64,000 nt of DNA from Arbacia lixula. Taxonomy: Eukaryota; Echinodermata; Echinoidea; Arbacioida; Arbaciidae. This document shows, in pieces, positions 1-11,100 of the stretch. How positions within the stretch are numbered: position 1 is the first letter of the stretch; each line of letters opens with the position of its first letter. The DNA is taken from NCBI GenBank assembly GCA_963669155.1, contig OZ022584.1, positions 9,918,639 to 9,982,638 on the forward strand. The letters are read 5' to 3'. Under the pieces are notes generated by a model. That model had not been told where the DNA came from, made no database searches, and saw only the letters and a program-made list of their open reading frames with translations. The translations under genes and the position numbers were made by a program.

Positions 1-21
1 TGGTACAAATCCTATGAACTG

Positions 22-179
22 AGCCCTGTTGCATAAAACTTACCATTAATGGTAACTCTGTCATCAATGGTAACTACCATGGTAACATCACTCAACAGCC
101 AATCAAACTTGACGTTTCCATTGAAGGTGCCATTGATAGCAAAGTTACCATTAATGGTAAGTTTTGTGCAACAGGGCCC
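22..179. mobile_element. Foldback MITE, GGGCCCTGTTGCA family, copy 1
   Basis: Inverted termini GCCCTGTTGCATAAAACTTA and its complement ending GCAACAGGGCCC enclose several ACCATTAATGGT palindromes. No coding capacity. A second copy lies at 28151-28309 with the same internal order. It sits in the SLF2-like intron at the left edge. Confidence 0.8.
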
Positions 180-714
180 AGGTCCCACGATTCAGGCAGT
201 CACAGAGTCATATGACTGATAGTCTGCGATGGCCTTTAAAGGCCCGTAAAACTAAGCTCTTATGTCGCGATATAGTTTAGAGAGAGCGCTGTGTTCAGCA
301 GCGGTCGTATCAGCCCCACCCCCATGAGTGACATGCGCTCATGTGTATGAGCATTGCAGTGTAGCTTCGGTCAGCTTTATGGAGTTCGACACAACTGAGT
401 TTAACACAACTGAAATGTGCTTGTGGAACTTGAATACCATGGGAAAAAAAAATGTTTTCTACCCATACAACTTACAGCTATTAAAAACATGTAAAATGAA
501 TTTTCAAAAGTCAATTTTTGTAATTGTTGTGATGATAATAAACAATGTAATAAAACAACCAAATAAAAATATATAAAGAAAAAAACACTAAAACAAAGAG
601 AGTGATGCTTAGCATGGTTCAGTCAGCTCATTACATTGCTCTTGCTCTCTGTCGCCCTCTCGCCCTCCCTGTACCATACCCAATCACATGACCATATTAT
701 CTTCCTTCTCTCAG

Positions 715-786
715 TTCGAGGTGGAGCAGAAGATTCCCGAGATGCACCCGGGTGACGCTGTGTTTGATCGGACCAAGCTCAGACAG
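715..786 (+). CDS. SLF2: SLF2-like exon a (first in window)
   Basis: 72-nt exon, phase 0 at both ends, preceded by a pyrimidine tract ending TTCTCTCAG and followed by GTAATT. It encodes FEVEQKIPEMHPGDAVFDR and then TKLRQ. No start codon is implied. The preceding exon is outside the window, and 1-714 is intron. Confidence 0.75.
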
Positions 787-2102
787 GTAATTCATAATTT
801 TAAAGTTTATTTGAAATTTGTGATTTTCCACAACTCATAGGAGATATAATAATATAAATATCACATGATAAACATGCATGAAATAAATATATGAAATAGT
901 ACGAGAGATAGAGTGCATTGTGGGAGCTTTCACCCATGTTTAACTGCCATGATGTAAATATGGAAATGGAAAGTAAAAAATGGATGTGAGTCAATAAGCC
1001 AGTTCATAATTGCAATCTGTGCATGAGCAGATTATTGCTGGTAGTCACTGGCACTACTCACAGAGTAAAATGGGGATTAATTAGATAGTCAACCACATAT
1101 TAACAACATATTATCATGCAGATATGGCAACAGCTATTCAGCTCTCAGAAGGTAGTGAAAGAACCTTCCACCATATGCTCTTGCTTTTAGTGTTGTTCCG
1201 GGCGTGCTGTGAAATGTCTTTACATCCGTCATCCAACACAGATTTATGAACAAATCACAGTCTGCAGTCTAGTAGTATTTATTAAGTGGATAATCCGACC
1301 ATCATGACCATGATGTAACTACGAAATGGTCTATTAACCCTATATAGCCCGGGCTATTTTGAAATCGCATAGCCCGGGGGGGGGGTTGGGCGGGAGGGCA
1401 AAAACAGCCCCCCCCCCTAAGATCTCGACCGTTGATCGCGCGATCGCGACGAAAATTGGCACGTACGTCACCGATGCCGTAATCTCCACAATTCAATTGT
1501 CAATTGCACCAAAATTATTCACATTTATTTTTAATTAATTAATTATGCTTATTAAATGCATAAAAATCATAATTTGGTTGTAAATCTTTAAATATAGCCC
1601 CCAAACTATTAGATGTCAGTCCAGACACTCTTCTTAAGATTATTATCAAATTAGCATTTCAAAAAATGGCAATATCAGAGTTTTTCTTATGTATTTTATT
1701 GTTTTTTTTAATTTCTTATGTATTTCTTTGTTTTTTCAACTTTATGTTTTTCATTGTTTTTTCAATGGAAATCGTTGGCAACACTATTTCAGTCATAAAT
1801 AACATGAAATCTATTGTTTTTCATCAGTAATAATAAAAATAATGATACATTTATGAATTTTGGCTAGATACAGAATTTGCATTGGATTTGTACATGAAAT
1901 CACGTTTTTGAGCAATTTTTGGTCTGACATGCACATACAAAATGTTACGTAACTTCAGAACCGTGTACCCCCGCGTCGCAAATTTGGTCTTAAAAGTTGT
2001 GTGAGACTTGAAGGAAAATAGTCATGAAACGTCGCGGCGCGATCTTTTTGCGTTACAAATTTATTGCGAAAAATGTCGAGGGGGGGGGGGCTGTTTTTGC
2101 CC

Positions 2103-2141
<39 letters not shown>

Positions 2142-5100
2142 GCTAGATAGGGTTAAAACTGACTAATCATGGATATATCCTCAAAATCATTTTGGGTTTT
2201 ATGAGTTATCTAATACCGTTTGTCATGTGGTACGGTGTTCCATCCGTAGCAGAATATTTATGAAGATCAGTTTTTCCATAGTTTGCAGGAGGTTGCAATG
2301 AAACTTTACACACTCGCTCATCTTGCGATGTAAATGTATAGTTCATATTCAATGTTTTGTTAAACCCTCTCAGTACCAAGCAAGTGCTTGGAAAAGAGCC
2401 AGCGTTGTGTATTTTCGCGCCTCCCCCTCTTTGGGAAAACACTCTGTCCCTCGGATAGGACGTTAAATAGAGGTCCCGTTTATAGAAGGGTAACACTCTA
2501 TGCACTTTTAAGACCCCATTTCACTTCTTGATTAAGAGCAGGGTGAAAACCCGGTGGAGTGGACAGAAAGCCTATACAGGAAAACGGGTGAATGACGCCG
2601 ACCCCTCGTGGTTCATCCCAGAAGGATATTCAGCCTACAAACGGCATCAAACAGGCATTAAAATTACCATACAAAATATTATACAAAATAATAAAGGTAC
2701 CAAGCCATGAAAAGCCTGTTTAGTTGGAGGGTTATAATGTTACCATGGAAAAAAAAATGATGAGAGATATAGTAGGTAATGCCTTGATTCATATAAACCA
2801 TTTCTCATTCTCAGGTGTTCAGCTATGAGGACCACATGGCCTCCTTGACAGGTTGTGGGTTCAAACCTGAGAGGCCGACTGCCTTGGAGAGCCTCATGTT
2901 GAAAGCCACGCCAGGTGAGATGCGTTCTGCCCTACTCTGATAAAAGGAAGCAAGTGACATATCACTCAAATCTGGGTTATTGGTATTCTTAGATTGTACT
3001 TAGCATTCCCTACATACGGCCAAAATCCGGACAGGAAATATTCATCTTGCTGCGAGATATTCCATCTAACATGATGTGGTGTTGCACTGATACCAATGCA
3101 AGTGACAGACACATTTTGCTCATTTACAAGAAACGTCTCTTTTGTTAGTTGCTTTCTTTTGTCAGAGTAGGGCAGCGTAGTCCTTGCAGTCATCCCATGA
3201 TGCATTGCACAGCAACATGCAGGCTCCGTATCATAAACCATCACTGCTGTCTATTGCAAGTCCAAGCCTTGCAATAATTTTGCAATCAATTGTATTGTTA
3301 CGATAGATTCACCACAAGCTACGACCAACATCAATTGCAAGTTACGATCGCTATCAATCGGATCTCTTTGCGATATGGGCCTCTATATGTGGTGTGGAGA
3401 ATTGGGATGTTTAGATTGTCTTTACTTTCCTAGCATATGCTTGATTTTCCTCAGACCATTATAATCTGCTGCTTTTATGTTGTTTTTAGGATTGTTTATT
3501 TGCTAGTTTAAATCTATGACTGTACATTTATAATGATACTCATAAGATACACAGGATGTAATTAGAAACAAAATAAGGTATTGTTTCAAAATGGATATGA
3601 CTTCTTGATACATGTATTTGTAAGATGCAGTAGATGAATATGGCTATACGGTATCTTTGGTAACCGAGAGAGGACTGTTTTAGCTAGGCTGTTGTTTGGC
3701 CTGTGTTTCCTTTGTCCTCTGTAAGTTGCATACTTGTGTTGTTGCTAGGTTTCGGCAATCAACCCAACAACCGATCTGCTATGAAAGTTGTGAATAAAAT
3801 CAGAAAAAACACCTGTTACTCAAAGCAGGGGGGGGGGGGGGGGGTGTCTGAACCAGAGTGTCATTTGCCATAGATTGCATCTTTACAATCCCTTAATGTT
3901 AGTAACCATCATTGTTTTCTATTGCAAGCCATAGCCAGTGTTTGATAAATTTGATAAAAATGTCTTGAATCAGGGAAGAATCAGGGAATTTTGATAGGCC
4001 CCAAACTCGAAAGTAGTCAGTCAGACTCTGTTATATTTTGTTGCATTTTTTACTGCAAATAGTTAGCTGCCACAACATAGAAAATATGAGAAACTGGAAA
4101 AGAGTTTGTATTATGGAATTTTGTGACCTCAGTGAATTTTGTTTTCTTGAAATGCTGGGAACCCCATCAATGCAATAAATGTTTCTCTATAACCTTTGAC
4201 CTCTCTCTCTCTCTCTCTCTCTCCCTCTTCTAGAGGAGCTAGTCTTTATGGTGAGGACCTTCTCGGTAGAGATGGCGTACCACTCCACACCCTGCCCGCC
4301 TGCCTTCATGCTCTGGATGTTCAGACTCAGTAAGTACTCTCCACATTGTATCTTCAACACTGATTTCATTTTTGCAAATTTCAATAATATGTCCAAGACC
4401 TTAAAGATAATAAAATGCGATTATATGTGTACAGATTGTGTACAGAATAAATAAAAATTGAAGACTGTGTTAATGCAGTGCGATGTAAAGGTATACAAAT
4501 ATTTTCAGAACTTCTAGTTTTAAAATTGTGTATTGCACGATTCTTAGTAAAATGATTATAGAATGTACATGTATCAGGCAAATATTCATTGCACAATTTG
4601 AACATAAGAATACCAGTCTTTAAAGATATACTATCTTGAATAGGTCAAATATTGGCTTTAACCCTTTGTGTGCCAGATAAAATGCTGCATTATGTAATGT
4701 GTGGGTATTGATGGTAAAATAATCTACCATTGGCATGTTGAGGGTTAAAATACAAAGGTTAACAATGGGCTAAATATGGTGAAGCGGTAATCACACGGAT
4801 TGCATGTGTTTGGAGTTTCATTGAGAATCAATCTCTCTGGCACACTAATAGTTAATCTGCTGATTCCTGTGTTTGTCTCCCTCCTACAGTGTCTGTACAC
4901 ACAGACTGCCAAGTGGTGAAGAAAGTCTTTGACACTATGTGGTCCCTGCTCAACAAGTGGCCCATTCACCATCCAGACGTCCAGCCGTGGGTGCCCTCTG
5001 TGTCGGATCTCGCACAGGTCCTCATCAACTACGGTGAGACGAGGCAGCAGAAAATTGTATGTTAAAGGGATAGTCGTCCCTGAACCTATAAAGTTGGTTT

Positions 5101-8100
5101 CAATAAAAGCTGAAGCATGAAAGAAAAGTATCAGTGAAGGTTTGATGAAAATCGGTCAAAGGATAAGAAAGTTATGATCTTTTAAAATGTTTAACTTTGT
5201 GACGTTACATGCAAAGTGCTCTCCCATATATAACAGGCCTAGTGATTTAAGATGCTGAAACACAAAGAACTTACTTATATGTCTTATTTTCCATCACCCA
5301 TTGCCAATTTGTTTCTCAGATTTTCTTGTATTACAGTCGATTCCTCTGATTACAGAAGGAACATTGGAAACCCCTTAAAGTGACATGTTTTGATGTTAAA
5401 TGTGTTTTTAATTTCTTAAGATGTGTGTATAAGTCTTGCATGTTCCTAGAAGTGTACGGCCATTGATTGTTTTCTTGCTGCTTGTATCAAACAGGTGCAT
5501 CATTTGGTGACCTTCTACCAGCAGATGTCGTTCAGCCAGGATTTCAAGAAAGTGACATCTTGTAAGTTTTCACTCATCTCCTAAAAAGTTAACAACATAA
5601 ACTCATTAACATATGAGGACCCTTATCAGGAACATGATGTTAAACAGTTCTAACTGATCTTGTTATCCTGAATAAACATGTTGAATGAACAAATAAAAGA
5701 AAATAGATGGAGAATATTTAATGTTCACTATGCATTGACTTCCTCAGTAATTGAAGTTCATATATTCTACTTGCTCAAGTGCATGCACTGAAGATATACG
5801 GACAAAATATGTGCAGAGAGAGAGAGAGCAACTGTTATTAGTGAGTGGCCAGCAGCCAGGAAGGGAGATCCGTAACATAATGTGTGAACTTTATAAAAAA
5901 CTCATTCCTACACAAACTGTAACACAGGCAAGTAAGGGATTAACGTTGAAAAAAAAAGAAAAAAAAGGCCTTACACATTGTGATTTATAATATCATTTCT
6001 AGCACCATGGCACGTATATTAAAGGGCTATGCTTGAGTGACGATCGATTTGTCAATCGTATGAGTGATATCGATTGTAAATCCATATCACATAGAATCTG
6101 TGATCGATATTGATCTTAATCCATATACTCTGAAAATTTTAGACCAGCGCTCACAGCCAGAAATGAGATTTATTTGGCTACCAAGCCACTGTACCTGTGT
6201 ACATTGCTGTGCATGCCACAGAGAAACAAAGGGTGAATATCGATCGTAACTGGTTGCTCACGAGCGTTGCCACTGTGCCCACTGGATATTTTGTCTCGTT
6301 GCGAAAACCAATATAGCAGTCATGGTCTTGTGATGCAATGAAATGCAATAGATTATAATGTTGGAAATTAAATATTTTTGAAGAGGCCCTAATACTGATA
6401 CTAATCCCTCTCATCCTTTGAAAGACGTCTGCAAAATGGACATATGCCAAATCTGGAGGTTGCAGTCAAGAAGGAGGAGCAGAAAGAGGAGGAGGAGAAG
6501 GATTCGTTGCCACAGCTGACGGACGGCGAGAAGGCTCGTTACTATGGCTACAATCTCATCAAAGTCGTCCAAATCTTCACTCAGAGTCTCATCACCATGA
6601 AGATTGCGCAGAATGTTCAAAAGTGAGAGGCGAAGTAGAAGTTGTTGCTACTGAAGTAAAACCTGCCTTAAAAGGATAGTTCACCGTGAAGATGAGTTGG
6701 TTTCAATGAAAGCAGACAGTGAAAGAAACATATTAGTTCAGTACTGATGAATACTATTTAGAAAATAGTAAAACTTTCAGTAACACCATGTGGTTGTATT
6801 CTTTCGGATAATTGGCCCACTTATGGGGTAAAGAAAGGAAAGTGAAAAGTGAAAAGGAGGTGAATTTTTATATTATATAACACTTACACAAGACTATTTT
6901 TAGCTTTAGTTTTCGGTGTTTTAAACCGAAAATAAATGGGATGGAATGGAGGTAGAAGAAGAGGGTGGGTGTTGATGAGAGTTGTGAACTAATCACAAAG
7001 TAGTGATAAAGTATTTATTAGTACACTCTCACCATGGAAACATTCAAAGAACATTTAATATTAGTTCAGGTTTGACGAAAATCCGTCAAAGGATAAGAAA
7101 GTTATGATCTTTTGAAATTTTGATTTTGTGACGTCATGTGCGAGGAGCTCTCCCATATGTTGTGTGCAGTATAATTCCATGAATTGCTTCTTTTCTGTTT
7201 TGGACAACAGAATGATTTGTTTTCATATAAGTATGTGTGTAAATACGTATTTGTAATGATGTATCAAATGTACAGGTAAAAGTATGCATATCTTTTTGAG
7301 AAAATGCACACTTTCAAAAAAATATTGTACTCAACATATGGGAGAGCACCTCGTACAAGTCGTCACGATATCAAAGCTTAGAAAGATCATAACTTTCTTA
7401 TCCTTTGACAGATTTTTCAGCCTATTGCATGCACCCTTGTTTGCTACCTATCATGTTATTTATTATGTACCTTTGTTGCGCCAGTGGAGGCCAAATTTTT
7501 TTTTTTTTTTTTAAGTCTTTTTTTTTTAACTCTTTGTGTGAAAATTAACTACCTCCATATTTAATGGCCCATAAAGGGTTAATTATGGACAAATAATGAT
7601 GATCTGAATATAAATCTAGATCACATCATCTCTTTAGATATATCAGTTTAATTTAATTTAATTTGATTTTATTGAATTTGATTTAATTGATTTAAATTCA
7701 ATTTGATTTAATGTAATTGATTTTAAAAAAATAATTTGATATAATTGAATTTCATTTCATTGGATTCAATTGGATTGAATTCAATTCAATGCAATTCACC
7801 TTAATGTATTTGATTTAATTTGATTTAATCTAATCTAATTAAATCTAATTGAATCTTTCTGTTTAGATTGCCTTCCGGGTTTCCCTACTCCGAAGAAGAA
7901 GTCAGTTGTCTGGCTGTGATGGTCTGCAAGGCTTCGTTAGAGCAGTATTTCACCACGTAAGTTCATTATCTCCTCTTCTCATATCATCTTCTCCATACAG
8001 ATAGAATATCACATTAAAACACCTTTTGATTCATACATGCCAGAAATCACAATATAATCTGTAGGTCTATTCCGCTTTACACATAGTTTTTGGCTGCGTA

Positions 8101-11100
8101 AAAGCAAATTAATGTGTTCTCTTATTCATTTGTTCATTTGTCTTATTATCATTGTCTATGACACTCTGAATATCTGTTTGATACTGTTTGTAGGCTGAAT
8201 AGCCTTCTGGACTGAACCACGAGGGGTCGGCATCTTTCACCCATTTTCCAGTATAAGCTCTCCGTCCCATCCACCAGGTTTTTGCCCTGCTACAATTGGG
8301 AAGTGAAGTGTTCCCCTTCTTTACACGAGACCTCCATTTAACATTGCTTGTGACAATCCTTTGTGTTGAATCAGAAGCAGTTTCTATGGGTTAGATAACA
8401 TTTAGATCGTGCTCTTCTTTCTCTTTGTTATTGCAGGAAAGCTGTGGCAAGCGATTTCATCCTGTGTCTAGCTGCTTTATTTGATAGTGTCCCAGAGAAT
8501 CAGTGGCACAGACAGGTAAGAGGGCCAAACTGCTAATTGTGACTGTGTTGACATATGATATCTGGTGATAATGATAACCACACCCTGTTGGAATCTTTCA
8601 ATGGGTCAAGATTTGGATTGAATTGAATTGATCATAGCTTATTTGGATGAAAACAACAGTACAAAATAGTGACACTTCGCTGCTCGCAGCCAAATGGCAT
8701 GTGACTTTACATCATAAAGATTCATACTGTAAAATACTAGATAAATAACGCATAACTGTGAATTTCAGTTTGATGTAAATTTGCCAAACGTTTGCCTGGA
8801 CCATGTGGCATATAGGTTTTCAGTTATTGTAACTTACCATCAATGGTAACTACCATGGCAACCACCAATGAGCTGTCATTATAGCACCTGATGCCTTTGT
8901 AGTTACCATTAACGGTAGTAAGTTACAATAATTGAAAACCTATATGTAACATGGCCCAGATGTTTGCTTACATGTACATCGATCTTTGTGTTTCAGGCGG
9001 AGGAGTTGTGCTGCGTACTACCTCAGACCACACCCCATCACCACAACCTGGTCAGCCTGGTCCAGCTCATGCCTGTCCACACCCAGCGAGGCAGATACAT
9101 GTCACGGCAGCTGGCGTAAGTCACAGCCAACCAATCAGCATTCATGTGTCATAAAGGACTACTTTATTATTATCATCATGTATGGCATTCCTAAAGCTTG
9201 TCTAATATGGTTTGTAGACTAAATAAGTCTTCTGGAATGAACCACGAGGGGTCGGCATCTCTCATTTGTTTTCCAGTGTCGGCTTTCTGTCCACTCCACT
9301 GGATTTTCACCCTGCTCTTAAAGGGCATATACTGTACTGGGAAGGCAACAAAGCCTTCAAAATGTAATTGTTAGCAATCTTCTTGCCAATGGTCTTAAAT
9401 TCATGTATTGTCTATTTAGAAGCTTGCTGAAAGTTATTATTAGAGTAATGAGTGATTAAATCACAAATCCTCAAAATGTTCGGCCCAAACATTTTGAGGA
9501 TTTAATCATTAATCATTAATTACTCCATATGTGGATCATTTGGGGGCAAACAACTTTCAGCAAGCTTCTAAAATGGTCAATACATGAATTTAAGACCATT
9601 GGCAAGAAGATTGCTAACAGTTACCTTTTGAAGGCTTTTTTGCCTTCCCAGTACAGTATTTAATTGAGAAGTGAAGTGAGGTCTTCATCGTGCATAGATA
9701 AGGGACTACTCTGAATGTGGTTTATTTCGCAGCCAGATGTTTTTGCAAATTGTGACAACGCTGACTGGGCCCAACACACAGGCTAACAAAATGATACAAC
9801 GCAACAAAAAACAAATAGGAAATTATATAATTCAAATACAGAGGGTATAACATTTATTTATAATGCTATGAACTTATGTCTATTTGTTTTCTCTTTACCT
9901 GAAGGTATGCATGCCTCAGGAAGCTCAGTCCAGATGGTATGAAGGAATTGAGAGACTTCTATCCAGAACCACAGGTACTGTGCCTCATCCCATTTTCTTC
10001 ATCAACACCATTTAATCGTAAAATGATAACCACAGCACCAATATGAAGTTGATCCAGATCAACATGTGTCTGTAATGATGTACTAGGTGTTGAAAAAAAC
10101 TCTTGACACTTATAAAAAATAACCTGAATCAAGGTGAAATTTACACAACTGAAAGTCAAGGATTGTCAAGTTTTTAGAAGCAGGTTTTTTGACATTTCAT
10201 CAATCACTTTTCTTATAATAATCTTCTGAATATTTAATGCGATTTTCACTTTTGGACAATTTTGGATCTAAAAATGTTTGTGTATCAGATAATTAATTCA
10301 GAACACAACAATGTCCATTGTGCATCACACATGTCATCATAGAAGTTCTTTGCTGCCAGAAACATCATGCATTCTTAATGACACTGTGATGGTACTTGCG
10401 AGCGGATTTAAAGGTGTGGTACACAGTGGTCAGTGTTGTGTTCTGAATCAATTATCTGATACATACACATTTTAGGTCCAAATTTGTCCAAAAGTGAAAA
10501 CCTCATTAAATATTCCAAAGATTATTTCAAGAATAATGATGAAATATCACAAAACCTGCCTCAACATTTTTTTTACATCCTTTGACTTTATGATGTGTCA
10601 ATTTCAGCTTGATCAATTTGAATTATGTTTTAAAAGGTCAAAAAATTTTAACACCTAGTATAAGCAGGCAATGTTTCACTAAATCTTTGAAAGTCCTTTG
10701 AAAGTCGATGGCTCATCTGTCAATCAGTGTGTTTCTGTTAATGTTTCTTAGGTGGAGCACCTGTTGGGCGTCTTACCGTTCTGCAAGCCCAGACAACAAG
10801 ATCAGAGTCGTAATGAGAATGAGGCGGTGACGACGACGACAATGAAGAAAGCCCCGACGAACTTCTACCGTCTCCACAGCTTGGTGCGCCTCCTGGATGT
10901 CGCCGTGGGCAACGAGACGTTGGGCGTGGCCGAGAAGCGGGCCCTCCAGACCCTGATCCTGCAGCTGAGGGAGCTGGCCGCAGCCATCAGGGATCGGGCC
11001 AGGTGCCCGGCGCCCTCTCAGGTCAAGGACCTGGCTGTCCGGACAGCGGTCAGAATGACCTTCATGGACCAGGCCATTGTGACTAATGAGGTGAGCTGAG

